Source: Rhizomys pruinosus | Taxonomy: Eukaryota; Chordata; Mammalia; Rodentia; Spalacidae | Assembly: GCA_009823505.1 (NCBI GenBank) | Contig: VZQC01010436.1 | Location: 1,671,249-1,735,248, forward strand | DNA: 64,000 nucleotides | Direction: 5' to 3' | Position numbers and translations under genes: made by a program | Notes under the pieces: model-generated | Databases searched by the model: none | What the model saw: the letters and a program-made list of their open reading frames with translations, nothing else | Told to the model about the DNA's origin: nothing | Shown: in pieces, positions 46,085 to 59,515 of the stretch | Numbering within the stretch: position 1 is the stretch's first letter | How the letters are laid out: each line of letters begins with the position of its first letter

Positions 46085-48725
46085 TCAACCTGCTATGACA
46101 AAACACTGATCAACATCAAATTGGGGAGGAAATGGGTTTATTCAGCTTACATCTCCTGGTTCATAGTTCATCACTTAGGGCGCCCCAATGCAACGGACGG
46201 AACTCAGGGCAGGGACCTGACGGCAGGAGCTGAAGCACACAGCCCATAGAGGAACTCTGCTTCTGGATTGCTCTCCTGACCCATGCCCAGACTGCTTTCC
46301 TATATGGATAACACCACACAACCGCCCCGGTGGAACACACACTCATTGTGCCCGGCTAGCCCTCCCCCACCTTCTCGACCCATCAAGCCACTACTTCCAC
46401 AGATGTGGCCCACCCGGCCCACCCCATCCAATGAGCCCATCCCCAATTAAGGCTTCCCTCAAAACACAGGGGTGTCAAGTTGACACAAAAGCTATCCAGC
46501 ACAACTGACCCCTTGTCAACCTTTTCACACAAAACACCATAACAATTTAAACCACCATCCTCTTCCAGTTCTTAACCCCAATATGATGTTAGCAATTAAT
46601 CAACCTAAGGACCGTTACAAACTGACAAGCCCCACAGACCTCCTTAAAATGTCTTCCCAACACATAAACGTTCAGTTATTAAAAATCTCAACAAAACTGT
46701 CAGCGCATGAAAGGAAACAGCCGGAAATGACCAGAGTCCAAGTGTCAAACAAGCCTCCAGCGGACCGCAGAGAGACAGGACAGTTTTACTTCTCATCCAC
46801 CTGTGCGGCTTTTCTAAGCCTAGGGAAAATTTTGCGGAAGAGAGGGGGGGCTTGTTAGAATGTAAGGGCTGCGGATTGGGGTGAATGGTGGTGCTGAATG
46901 TGATGGAACACTACAGCAATGTAGTCTGGACACTCATTTGATTTCAAACTTGATTGAACAAACAACCTGCCACCCCCCCACCCTGAATGGTGGACTGTGG
47001 GGGTTTGGCACAAACCGGTCTTAGTAGTTGGTTTTGCATGAAGGGTGCTTGTTCTCATGGATTATCCCTTATACCTAAAAAATGAAAAAAAAAAACCTGA
47101 AAGTGCATGACAGTTATGGCAGAATCATGATCCTGGGGATGGGGTGGGGGTGGTGTGGGGGGAAGGGAAAGGGAAATATGCCTGATCTGACTGGAATTGG
47201 AAAATGATGTACGAAATGCACAAACCATCAAAAAATTACAATTAAACAAAAATCTTCTTTAACTGTGGGCTGCTGTAACATCCAAAATAAGTACTGTCTT
47301 ATTTGAAAGGGAAGAATCACGCACTCTCAGACAAAAAAACCTAAGTCCAGCAAAAAACTCAAGGCTGGACCCCTGGGACTCACTCATGATTCTTCTGGGC
47401 TCCAAAGGTTTTTGCAGCTCCCCTTCTCCGCTCTGCGCTGTGGCACACACAGCTCATCTGGAAGGCCCAGGCCGACTCCATTCACACCTGCTGTGCTCTT
47501 GGTGGTCGTCCATGGTCCTGCCATCTCCAAAAAACTGGAGTTGCCACTCGAAAACTGAGGGGCAGCACTTCACCAAGGGCCTCTTCTGACCTCTCTGTGC
47601 ACAACCCTTCAGCTTCTCTCCATGACCCTGGCAATCCTGGGGTCTTCACGGCAACTGAGGTACACTTCTACCAATGTTCTTTCCTGACCTCTCACAGTGC
47701 CAAAGCCTCGGCTGCTCTCTGTGACTCCCTCAAATTTCAAAAGAAACCATATAGGAGATCTTACACACTACCAAGTCCTTGCTTCTGGCTTGCGGATGGA
47801 GGCTCAGGTCCCTTCTGGATCACAGCTCTGTGTGCTGACCCTGAGAAATTCTTCCCAGAAAGATTTTTCACCATAGTGATGCTGGTCTTCTGTTACTTTT
47901 ACGCTGCTTTTCAGCCCAAGCTAACCAGAATTAATTGTCCCAGTACCAACAAAGATTTCACTTTAGGTTCTTGTTTCTCTGTTACTTACAGCTGATTCTT
48001 CGCCCCAGCTGACCCGGAACCTACAGATTAAACAGTTTTGATAATCTCTGCTTCCCTTCGAAACTAGAAGGCTCACAAGCCAGGCCTCCATCTTCACAAA
48101 TCCTTTCAGCAAAACTGCTCCAATCTCCACAGCACCGATCTTTAGGCATTCAATGATCTTCCAGCCCAAAGTTCCAAACGCCTCCTCAATCCTTCCCCAA
48201 AACACCAAGGTCAGGTCTGTACAGCAATACCCCTCTATCTCGTACTAATTTCTGTTCTAGTTTGTCTCCATTGCTATGACAAAAAAAATCATCTGACCGG
48301 GACACCGTCTGGGAGGTAGGTCAGCATTTATTCAGCTTACCATCTCCTGGGCTGACACCAACCTGGGGAGGAAGGGTTTATTCAGCTTACATCTCCTGGG
48401 TCACAGCTTCATCACTTATGGAAGCCCAAGGCAGGAACTCAGGGCAGGTACCTGGAGGAGGAGGTGAACCACAAGCCATGGAGGAATGCTAATTACTGGC
48501 TTGCTCCCCTGTCTCATGCCCAGCCCACCTTCTTATACGGTACACCACAACCTGCCCAAGGTGGAACACTCATTTTGGGCTGGGCCCCCCCACACTTCTC
48601 GACCATCAAGATCAATACTCCACAGATGTGGCATAGGCCAATCCAAATGGAGCCAATTCCCTTAATTGAGGCTCCCTCAAAACCCAGTTGTGTCAAGTTG
48701 ACCCCACTTAACGCTATCCCGCACA
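46085..48725 (+). repeat. Copy 2 of the LTR-like, L1 3' and LTR-like repeat cluster
   Basis: Counterpart of 29190-31725: LTR-like copies at about 46085-46500 and 48250-48725, with the L1 3' terminus at 46690-47245 between them. Indel density is high throughout. Confidence 0.8.
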
Positions 48726-49769
48726 CTTTATATACTATATTTTAAATAAATGCTCCATATTTTCTATACACATCAAAATAAATACTAACTTCTTAGTAAG
48801 TCTTCACAACTAATGGTAAATCTGTTTATAAATGCTATGTCTCGTTGTATTAAGAAAGGGAAAATGAAGGTTGAAGGGTAGAAAAAGGATATGATTCATG
48901 TACAAACATAAGATGTAGAGATACCGAGTTGTTAATTTTCAGTCCACTCCTGGCTTGTACTATTTCTCCCAGTTATTACAAAATTCTGGATTGAATCGCC
49001 ACCTATGACCACTGAAAGATGTCTTTTAAATTTCCATATATTATGCATGTGTTACTCTTGATACTTCATTTGTCCATAACAAAATAATGGAAAAAGACGA
49101 GATGCTAGGTTTCCCATCCTTAACCTACTGATATTGTAGTCCAGAGGAGATAGTTTGGATGGGCTTCTTAAACCTTGTCAGCTTATGTCCTGTCTGCATG
49201 TATGTGATATAAACTTCTGCCTTCTGGAAAACTCTAAATCAGGATATGTATGTCAGGGAAAGAAAATAGACTGCTTTTGTTTGTAGTAAGCAGTCTACAT
49301 TTAAGATAATCTTGAAATTGATTTAAATCTCTTTCAAGCACTATGCCTGCTTAAGCTGTGATATTAAATACCTCTTTTACTCGAAATTTATTGAAAGGTT
49401 CTGATTTTTTTTCAAGGCTAATGTTAAAATATTATACAGTAATTAAAAAATATTCAGGCAGGTGTAACTTAATCTTTCTGGATTGATAACGACTAATTGT
49501 ATAATCAATTTGGCTAAGGAACTTAAGGGACAACTTTGTCCTTGCCCTCTTAGGCTCACACCTAAGCCCCAGAGGACCGTGGGTCATCTCTTGAAATGTA
49601 CTGTAACTGTGAGTCACCTGTTTTCTTATTCAGACTGCTCACAGAGGCACGAGAGGTATTCAAACCAGTGTGAATCTATAAAGAGGAAGGTTAATACAGA
49701 GGAAAGTCTCCTCATTGGAATTGACGGGAAGCTCTGGTCAAGCAGGGCCTGACTTTGTCCTCACAAAAG

Positions 49770-49773
49770 AAAG

Positions 49774-49813
<40 letters not shown>
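49770..49813. repeat. A run replacing 24 bases of copy 1
   Basis: More than 40 As, broken only near the left end. In copy 1 (32752-32790) the same place holds gtcaaaaggagtcagccccc and a short A run. It is probably an expanded or miscalled homopolymer. Confidence 0.8.
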
Positions 49814-49815
<2 letters not shown>

Positions 49816-52800
49816 TGACCTGGAGGACCAGATCCTTTACCTGACCCTGAGCACACAGAAACCTTGGGTAATCTGGGATAACTGTATGGGCTTAAACACC
49901 AAGAAGGAAAGTTAAACTAAGAAAAAATCATAAGCATAGTTTTTTGCAAGCCACTGAACTGCACATTGGGTATTATAACTCTTCCGTTCTTATAAAAAAG
50001 AAAAAAAAAAAGGTAGTTTCTTGGCTAGAAGACAAAATGTCCTTGAGTCTCTTAACAGCCTTGTCTGTGCCAAAGGCTGGGGATGCCAAAAATTGTATGT
50101 CTTTCTTCCCTGATCATTTGGGTGGAAAATACTGGACAAGCACATCTTCCTGGGCTCTATAGTCCTAATTTTACCTCTAAGCAACCTTGGGCCTTGTTTT
50201 GGTACTAGCTCCCTGCCTTTTCCAGTGTTTTCAAGCAGTAACCAACAATTCATCCATACCAGTTTTAATCAAAATTTACTTGCCTTCCCTTCAGATAAAT
50301 ACGAATGAATTCCTGCTGACAATGGTGACAACCAGGTGTAAATATTCTTACTTTTTGTCATTAAGCCTTCTTCACCAACCTCCCCGCCCAAAATCAGGAA
50401 TCAACTAGAAGGAAAAATGTCACCCCTTCATCTCTATGGTACAAAAGGGTGGAATGTAAGGTCCTTGCCCAACCTAAGTCAGGGATTCTTGAAAGCCAAC
50501 CAAGGCAGAGCACTGAGATTCAGTTACCCCGGGAACTGTTTCTGCAATTGAGAAAAAAAAAAGGTTTTTGCTGCAAACATCTGAAATCAGGCATCATGGC
50601 ATTCATCTTCACTGGAGCCAAGAACAAAGGCCCTGGTACTCTGTAGACATTCTTTCTGATACCAGCCACAGGCCCCGGTTTCTCTCAAGATGCCCCTACT
50701 GACACCAGCAAGGCCCCATGTATGACCCCAATCCCACCCACCTTCCTTGTTATGCTCATTTCCTTGAGTCGGGTTTAAAACTGACTGTTTCCAGAGCCAT
50801 TTTACAGTTTATCATCCTGTGCCCAAGCCAGCAGGCAGACACACAGTCATTCCTAAATAAAACCGAAGTTATCTTTTTTGGAGTCCTGTATACTTTTATG
50901 TTGAGTCTACCCTCAACATGAGCCTAACGAATACTATTTGTATAATTTCTTTTAGGCTTAGTAATTCTAGTTTCCTGAAGCATTTTTCTGCAATTTTTAA
51001 TTATTCATGAAAACAATTAATTTAGAAGTATTTCCAGGAGTTTCACAAGTTCTACATAGTTGTTTGGGTATTGAAAATATTTCTTGTGTGTTTACATATT
51101 TTATTAACACAAAATATGTTTCCAAATTATAGAAATCTTCAGAGGAACGTGTGTGAAACAAGCTTAGGGATATCCAAACAATATGTTCAGGCTTTGGAGC
51201 AGAAAAGAAAGAAAAAAAACCCTATTTTTCTTTAGGAAATGCAGCAAAATCAGTGGGATTAGTTACTTGTCTGTGCTGTGTGATAAACACCCTGAGAAAA
51301 AGCTACTAATGAAACTGTATCAGCTTGTGGTTTCAGACAGCTAAGTGTCCATCATGCGGGGGGGGGCCGGCCTGCCAGGCCAACAGCAGGTTAAGGCAGG
51401 AGGAGCGGAAGATGAATAAATTCACAGTTTCAATGCAAACATGAAGCAGAGAGAACAAACTGGCAGTAACTCATGAATATTAATTCTGAAAACTTATCTC
51501 CAGGGACCTACTTCTTCCAACAATGCTGTACCTCTAAAACTTTCTATCACCTCCAAAACCAGGACCACCATATGTGGAACAAATATTCAAATAACAGAGC
51601 CTTGTGGAACATTTCTCATTATCAGCACCACATTCTACCACTTTGACTCCTAGAGCCTTATGACCAACTTCAAAGGTCCTGAGAGTCAAACTTTCCCAGT
51701 TTCAACACTTCAAAAATCCAGTTTCTTTTGAGACTTAAGGTGAATTCTGAAGTGTAGCACTCTATAAATCAAAAATTACATAATTACAACAAATCATGGC
51801 ACAGAATATGAATTACCATTCCAAAATAGAGGAATTGAGACATAGTGAGGAAATACATGACTAAATGAAGACCAAAACCAAGAAAGACAAATATCAAATC
51901 CTGCAGCTCCTATGGTTTTGATGCCTGAAGCCTTTCTTTGAGCTGGTTCTACTCCCTGTATGAACCTCTCCTTAGCAGATGCCTCATGACCCTGGAAGCA
52001 TAAAAATCTTGGGGACTTGCACTCATGTTTAAATTTTACAGCTTTATGCACTGACCTGTCACAAACTTCTTGCCTCTCAGGGCCTACCTGCAGTTACTCC
52101 ACCACAGGTACATCTTTTCTGTCTTCAGTCACCCTGCCAAACCACAGAAGAATCCAGGATGCCCTCATTCTTGCTACTGTTTTCCATGCTTCTACTAGAA
52201 TGGCCCACTGAGCTCTGCTTAGAACACTCAACTTCTTTTTAATCCAAAGTTCCAAGTCTTCAACATTCATCTAAAAAATAATTTGGGGCCAGCTTCTTCA
52301 TAGCAACACCTCATTCCTAGTACATACTTCTCTATTAGATGTTTTTGTTACTATGATATACAGTATGAAAAAGTGACTTATAGAAAGTTTACTTAGGCTT
52401 TTGGGTTCAGAGAATTAAGAATATCTCATGGAAGGAAGGCATGGCAGTAAGCTGGAGGCATGGGAAGGGGATCAATTAGCCAAGAGATTATATCTTCAAC
52501 AGCACATAAGGAAGAGAAAGTGACAATGGAGTGAGGCTATGGAACTCTCAAAACAGACCCCCAAGGGATGTATTTCCTCAAGAAAGATTGTATCTAATAA
52601 AAATTCAGTGACACCCCCCCAAAAAAAAAAAACACCACAAACTTAGTGGATCAAGTCGTTCAAAATAATAAGGACAATCTATAAGGAACATTTCTTATTG
52701 CAAATACTGGAGGCATGGAGACTTAACTCAGATGCATGGCTGCACCTCCATAAGTCTCTGCATCATGTCAGCCTTTCTGGGAATGAAAAATAAAGTGGAT

Positions 52801-55163
52801 CATAAAAGGGATAATCATACTTTTCTTTTAAGATGAATCAACCTCCTTATGGTGTTATCCTTTAGCCCAGTGATTGACTGGCCCAAGTGGTGTAACTTTT
52901 ATGTTTGGTATAGCATGGAATATTAGACCTCCACCCACACCAAAAAAATAGGGTTGCCTTAATGGATTTTCACAGAGCCCTGATCAAGACTATTGTATGT
53001 TTCACATGTAAAGATGTGACCCTAAAGTCATTTTAAGAGATGGACTTAAATTTGAGAATAAATATAACATATTTTCACCTTAGGAATCTAAAGATCCAAA
53101 ATCTAATATGGCTCACCAGAAGTAATTTGTGTTTGGGATAGAGTTTCAGTCCCACTTCAAGTTACAGCATCCAAAATGGAGTTCATTAGGAAGAGTAGGA
53201 AAACTGTTACCAAAACATGGGTACCAAAAAGTTAAGTTCAGTAATATGTATAAGCCAAATAGCAATAGCCCACTTGACCAGAGTAAAAAAAAAAAAAAAA
53301 AAAAACAGAACAAGCAATTTTATTCCAATGGGGTGCAATGGAAAAAAGGGAGATCACGGGCCACTAACTCAAACTCTGTTCCTGATATAAGGGTAGGTTT
53401 TACTTAGGGGAACGCAATAGATATGCATAGATCAGCAGTCCAGCCAAGGTATGGTTGTCTGTCTGCTTTTATATCAATTCCCATTCCCTCCCCAAGGGTC
53501 AGTCCACTTCTGCATGTTCTGTGATACGTTGTAAATCATTCAGCAGGAGATTAAGTGTCTCCTTTGCTAACAAGTTTATTTACTGAGTACCAGAAAGTCA
53601 AAGAGGGGAATACAGTATCTCTTTTGAATATTTACATTTGCCAAATTGCGTGGTTGGGAAATTCAGACTTCCTCTGACATTCCTGGCTTAAAAAGCAAAG
53701 ATATTTCAGGAAATTCTGTGCTCTTGGTAAATTACTAAACAGCCTATCTGTCTCTGTATGTTCCATTGTTGATTTGGGCAGTTGTTATGAATTACTTTGC
53801 AACTTTCATTACCCTTCAGAAGAACTTTATTCTTCAATTATACTCTTAAGAAAAACCAAGGCTGGGGAATAGCCAGCAGTTCAGTTAAAGGTGAGGCTTG
53901 AGGATAAGAACCGAGCAAAAAAAGGAAAAAAAAAACAAAAAAAAAAAAAAAAAAAAAAAAAAAAACAAAAAAGAAAATAGCCAAAATGATGATGTGTATT
54001 TTCCCATTTACTCACTCTTTGTGAATATCCTTCACTCTTTCCTGCTGATGTAAGTTTGTACTAGATCATCTGTCTTCAGCATGAATCCATGATAGTTATT
54101 TTCTTCTTTTTTCTGCTGCTTGGGAGATATGGAGCTACATAAAGATATACTTGTCAAATGGAGGTTCTTCTATGTGAACTATCTTTGGATAATGTATACT
54201 TTCAAATTAACCCCTTCCACCATTTTTAGGTATGTAGAAATGCCATTTAACTGTCTTCTAGTTTCTATGTTTTATAGTTACTAAAATACTTAGTATTCAG
54301 ATTTTGTGATTAGTAGCACCTTTTCTCTGTAATTTCAAGTTCTTCTCTTATGTTTCAATGATTCAATCATGTTGATTCTAGAGAAAATTCTGTTTTATTC
54401 ACTTTTGGATTTCCACTTCCTCATGGAGCTATGGATTATTACAACATCATCTTTTGAAAATATCTAACAATTAGTGTTTCAGGTATTATTTGCTTCTATT
54501 TTTATTTATTTTACTCCATATGCTTATTTTATACTGAAATTTTACTTCATTATATAACATCAAAGTCATTACAATACAGACTGTATACACAACTGGTCAC
54601 ACACAGGATTAAATGTATGCAAAAATAAAACCTACACTAAGTTGGCACATCAACTATAGAACTCTACACGTTTGCTCATTGACACATATTGCCACAGGAG
54701 GGTTAGAGGAAAATTACTGATTGTATTATGAACTCCTCATCAATGAAGATCCCACATGTCCTTGTCCTCATTCCACAAAGAGGAACCACTGGAAAAGCAT
54801 AGAGATAAAAGCACAATGTAGGTTACGTGACCAGGACTTCTCTTGTTAACCATCCACCCGCCCGCCCAGGGAAGCTCAAAAGGACAAACTGCAGCATCAG
54901 AAGAAGGAAGAGGAAAAGATTTTTAAGAATCATTCGCAGGAAGGAGGTGTGTGAACATATGGAAACAGAGTCCTAAAAGGTACTGGGACTTTACCTCCTA
55001 TGAATTTACAGCACTGGTGTCCAGCACGTCCCAATACATGTTGCAAACTCTAAGCCAGATCAAAACCAGCATAGACATTGTGGAACTGTGAGCAAGCTCC
55101 ATCCTAGCTGAGGAACCTTCTGGCAGCTGCTTATTCTTGGTGTGGCATAGAGCTGTATTCTTT

Positions 55164-55412
55164 TTTTTTTTTAATTTAATTTTTATTTTTATACTTGTAT
55201 GATGTATGTCTGCTTCGTAGGTTGTCACCCGTTCGTGCAATTGCCTCAGATGTTCAGAGAAGAGGTTCTCAAATTCCCCTGGAACTGGCGGTTCTCCTGG
55301 AATTGGACTTTACCAAGCCGGTTCTTAGCCCCCATATGGCGTGCTGGGATTAGAACCCGGGTCCTCTGCAAGAGCCGTTGGTGCTATTAACACTGGCTAT
55401 CTCTCCATCCCC
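55164..55412 (-). mobile_element. B2 SINE, copy 2 of 38062-38306
   Basis: Same insertion site as in copy 1. The flanking duplication is degraded on the left (agagctgtattcttt at 55149-55163) and intact on the right (55413-55428). Numerous single-base indels lie inside the element. Confidence 0.92.
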
Positions 55413-55993
55413 AGAGCTGATATTCTTTAAGCAAGTGGCTGTAGATAGGCTAACTAGACCGCAATGGATGAGCTTGTACTGAGGGGACATCTGGGGAACT
55501 TGACTTGGACTCAAGAGGCCTCCAATACATGGCGAATGCATGAAATCCAGTGAGGGGCATACCGATTGTAAAAGTAAAAAAGGGCTATAAGATAAATACC
55601 ACACACATTTTCATAAAAAATTAAGAATACAGATGTAACACATAAAAATTCAACACTTGGGGTCCATTGAGTTAGTGGAGATCAACAAACTTTAAACATT
55701 TGAACTGAACTTTGTCGATTTCATACAATATATTTTGGTCATACTTAGTCCCCATCCATTATATGCATCTTTATTGCCCCTCACCCAATTTCAAGATTCT
55801 ATTAGTTACATAAGATTATTAAGGATTATAGCATCAAATTTGTGACCCCAAATACCATTCAATGCGGCTCCGTACTCCAGATTTTGTTTAACAAATCCTT
55901 AAACAAAATCATAACCTTAATGAAAACTGACTGCTTAATTCTAGAAGAAATTAATGGAAACATCTCCATTTAATGCAGTAATGTATCTGTTGA

Positions 55994-56250
55994 GGAGGAG
56001 GGAGGAGCAGAGGGGTGTGGCGGGGGGGGGGCACAGACACAAAGTAAAAGAGGCATGCAGTTAATAAACAGGAAAGTGAAAAACAAGGAGAAGGGATAAA
56101 AAGTCTGGGAGGACACAAAGGAGATAGCCCGGATAGAAGAAAAACCAAGAAAGCGGAGGAGGGAGAAGGCAAGCGGAAAGTGGGGAGTACCCACAGGGTG
56201 AAATGCCAAGCGGCCAGGGTACGATCGTGCAGGGCCGACGAAGACAGGGT
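55994..56250. other. Tract of systematic T-to-G change
   Basis: Counterpart of 38895-39150. Aligned bases change mostly from T to G while A and C stay: copy 1 aaatgattatagcccta becomes aaaggagatagcccgga. Flanks on both sides are identical to copy 1. GC content jumps as a result. The minus-strand open frames 55951-56209 are products of this change. Confidence 0.88.
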
Positions 56251-57237
56251 TGTTTTTAATATTAGTGTGTTTCTAGCATGAAACTATTAGTATTCACTAA
56301 TAGGTCAATGGCCTTAGGTATAATACCTGAACATGTTTGTGTTTTGTTCTGTTCTGCTTTGTTTTGTTGGAGACCTTCTCTCACATTAAATCCCAGAATC
56401 TCTTTGGAATTTCTATGCACCTCATGCTGGCCTTGATCCATGATGCTCCTCAGCCTCCTGAATGTTAGGATTACATTATATTTACACCGGGCTTCTCCTA
56501 ACCTTTGTTACCTTAGGAACATGAGAACAAAAATGTGTTACATCGACACAATGGAGTTCTATTTAGCAGTAAAAGAAAGATGACATCATGAGCTTTGCTG
56601 GTTAAATGGATGGAACTTGAAGCAATTATATTAAGTGAAGTAACACTGTCCCAGATAAAAAAAGGCAAGGTGTTTCCTTCATTTTGTGGATGTTAACACC
56701 AAATCCAGTTGGTAGGCAAACTGAGCACTTTATTATTTACTATTTCATTGTTATTTAACGCAACTGGCTATTACGATGTTGTGATTCCTAATGGCTTCTA
56801 GACTTGTTTTCCCAACTTTCTACTCCCACTTGTAATTACCTTATATAGATGAAGGAGATGTAGTCATATTCTAAAAAAAGAATGAATTACAGTACACAAA
56901 CTTTATACCTGCCATTCAGATTTTTACTTGTTAAAATGTGAACCTCTAAATGTGTTTTGTTTAGAATCAACCTACCTTCATTTTATTTCAGAATTTTTAA
57001 TTTTTGACTTATGTGTGGAGTTTATGTATGCATCTTTTGGAATAATATAAAATAAAAAAGGATCTATAAAAAACCTGACCTATGATTGTAAGCAACCAAA
57101 CAAGACAGGGAACTTCAGTTAAAGAATCTCGTGTTAATGTTCATTCAAAATATTTGTCCATTTCTTTGTTAATGTTTCTTCAACATGTTCCATTTCCTTT
57201 ATTCTCTAAAAAGTTAATGTTGAACAAACCCAATGCA

Positions 57238-57303
57238 TATAATATGTATATATATATATATACATATATATTTATCGTATATTATATCTATATATATATA
57301 TAT
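57238..57303. repeat. (AT)n repeat at the end of copy 2
   Basis: AT dinucleotide repeat with TATC parts, followed by unique DNA from acaatcacttgaataaaat. Confidence 0.92.
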
Positions 57304-58509
57304 ACAATCACTTGAATAAAATACCCATTCTGCAATTGGTTCAGGAGAATAGAGTGTTAGAAATTATCTGATTCTCACCAAGATGAGTTAATTATATGAT
57401 AATACAAGGTGTTATGGAAAATGGCTGCTGCTCTATGAAAGAAATATTGAAGGAAGAAAATAATTTAATTGATCTCATTTAATTGTAAGCATGAAGGCAC
57501 ATAAAGCAATAATAAAATAAGAATCAGTGTTATCAAAATTACCCCTTTTTCTAATCTAGTGTAGGAAAATCTTGCAACTTATAGATACCTAGGGAGTTTA
57601 TCTCTGGAAAATAGTATGTAAACTTATCATAAAACTATAAATTGCAGATATCAAGTCAGTTAATACATTTTGGGCTGTGTGGGGTCAATATAAATATCTC
57701 TTAGAGCCTTCATCATTGAGCTCAGTCCATAGCATACATAACTACTCTCAGAATGAAGTACTTAGGAGTTTATTTCAAATGTCTCAGATTTCACCATGTG
57801 TCCTAGGGGCCCTTCAAATCTTCTAAACTGAAAATAACTAATGCAGTTTTTAATTGGGTATTTTGTGATCTGCACTGAATTTGCCAGTTCCTATTGCATG
57901 CTAATTCAAGAATCAAGAACAAAATTAAGAAGATCAATTTTAATACATTTTGATCAACCATTATTTCATGAATGAAAAATAAGTCAATATAATATCAGTT
58001 TCAAATGAAAATTGCAACATAGGCTTGCTGCTCTCAATTGTCATTTGCTTAAACACGCCTAAATGTTCAAAAATACATGACAATCAGTGTCATTTATTTC
58101 ACAAAGATTTTGAATCCGGATATAGAGGCATCAATACCATCTCCAAGTCAAGAAACCACTAATTATGATTTTTTTTCAGATGAAACAACTGTTCCCAGAG
58201 TCTTTGTTAAACACTAATGAAAAAGTTAAAGAATTAAAAATACCTGTTGAGAGAAAATAATGTCTGCACCAAAAAGCTAATTATTATACCCTATGTTTAA
58301 ATAGAGAGCAACAGATAGTGGATTCTAAGGAAACATCAAAGTTTGAATTTAAAATTTCTTCAAATAGGCCTTACTGAGAAGGGCTCAGGGTATATTAAAT
58401 GGTAGACCACTTGCCAATTATGAACAAAGCCCTATATTCAATAAATAGCATAGCTAAATGAAAACTAACTACTGGAGCTATTACCAAATCAAATGTGTAC
58501 ATATTGATT
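57304..58509. other. No recognised feature
   Basis: 1.2 kb of AT-rich DNA with no SINE, L1 or open frame of note. Confidence 0.45.
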
Positions 58510-58522
58510 AAAAGTGATTTCA

Positions 58523-58581
58523 CGTGTTCTACAGAGTGAGTTCCTGGCCAACTGGGGATATAGGGAGATCCTGTCTCAAAA
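58523..58581 (+). mobile_element. B1 3' fragment with target-site duplication
   Basis: Only the right part of a B1 (tacagagtgagttcctggcc to gatcctgtctcaaaa). The 13-base string aaaagtgatttca flanks it at 58510-58522 and 58582-58594, so it inserted already 5'-truncated. Confidence 0.85.
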
Positions 58582-58594
58582 AAAAGTGATTTCA

Positions 58595-59021
58595 TTAAAA
58601 AATTATGAGAAGAAAAGCTTCTCTTAGTAAATAATTTTTGAGACAAAAAGCTTCCCACAGTAAATAATTTCTCTCAGTAAATAATTTTCCTAATTATGTA
58701 AAGAAAAAAAATTATGTAAAAAAAAATTTTGTAAAAAAAAATTATGTAAAAAAAAAAAAAATTTCCTAAATTATGTCCTAAGACATAATTTAACTGTAGT
58801 TTGCTCATACAAACATAAACCATATTCTTAGGAAGGCACCAAAGAAGAAATTATACCATTGAAGTAACCTGCAATATCTATTAATGACACTAAATCCTGG
58901 CCTGAAAGAAAGTTCCAGGCTCCTGTTCTGTGCGTCTTAAGGTTGGCTTGCCTAACCTGCTGCATGATAAAGCAAATTAATGGCCAAGGCATCAAGACAA
59001 CCTTACAGGCAAGAAATAGGT
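58595..59021. other. AT-rich DNA with short local repeats
   Basis: aattatgtaaaaaaa-type units recur several times at about 58690-58765. Otherwise nothing recognised. Confidence 0.5.
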
Positions 59022-59034
59022 AAGAGTTACTTTT

Positions 59035-59254
59035 TTTAATTTTATTTATTTTTTATGTCTATTAATGTACTGTCTGCATGTAGTTTTATGCAGCCGTGTC
59101 GTGCAATGCCATGGAGGTCAGAAGAGGGTGTCGGATTCCCCTGGAACTGGAGTTAAAGATGGTTCTCAGCCGCCATGTGGGTGCTGGGAATCGAACCCGG
59201 GTCCTTTGCAAGAGCAGTCATGGCTCTTAAACACTAGGCCATCTCTCCAGCCCC
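59035..59254 (-). mobile_element. B2 SINE with perfect target-site duplication
   Basis: Reverse B2 with intact B-box complement (tcgaacccgggtcc) and ctctccagcccc end. The duplication aagagttactttt lies at 59022-59034 and 59255-59267. Confidence 0.96.
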
Positions 59255-59370
59255 AAGAGTTACTTTTCTGCACCATTTCTGATAGGTATGACCTTAGAAA
59301 TATCATACTTGCTTAAATTCACCTCATGGTTCTGTGGTCTAGAGGGTCTCACACACAACACAACACTATT

Positions 59371-59515
59371 ATATATTATCTATATATATATATATCTATA
59401 TATATATATATTATGCATGTAAGTGTATATATGCATGTATGTGTATATATACATGTACATATGTATATGTATGTATATATGTGTATATGTACATGTACAT
59501 GTTTATGTATATAGC
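59371..59515. repeat. TA/TATG-rich microsatellite
   Basis: TATATC and TA repeats followed by TATGTA and CATGTA units. Confidence 0.92.

Larger units (their letters stand above)
40745..57290. repeat. Large direct duplication, copy 2, patchily corrupted
   Basis: Collinear with 24057-40147 but about 440 bases longer. Tracts such as 43450-44130, 51480-52600 and 52700-54500 are nearly identical to copy 1. Others (41.5-43.3, 45.3-48.7, 50.4-51.4, 54.6-55.7 kb) carry single-base indels every few tens of bases or denser. All copy 1 repeats recur here: L1 3' ends (40760-40930, 41000-41530, 46690-47245, 56515-57065), the inverted-repeat arm (41760-41955), B1s (44130-44295, 56340-56495), LTR-like element (50420-50920) and short SINE (53855-53975). 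The bimodal divergence suggests assembly or polishing failure. Confidence 0.95.

Noticed and set aside
55951..56209. Pro/Phe-rich minus-strand open frames
   Set aside because: They are created by the T-to-G changes in copy 2 and are absent in copy 1.
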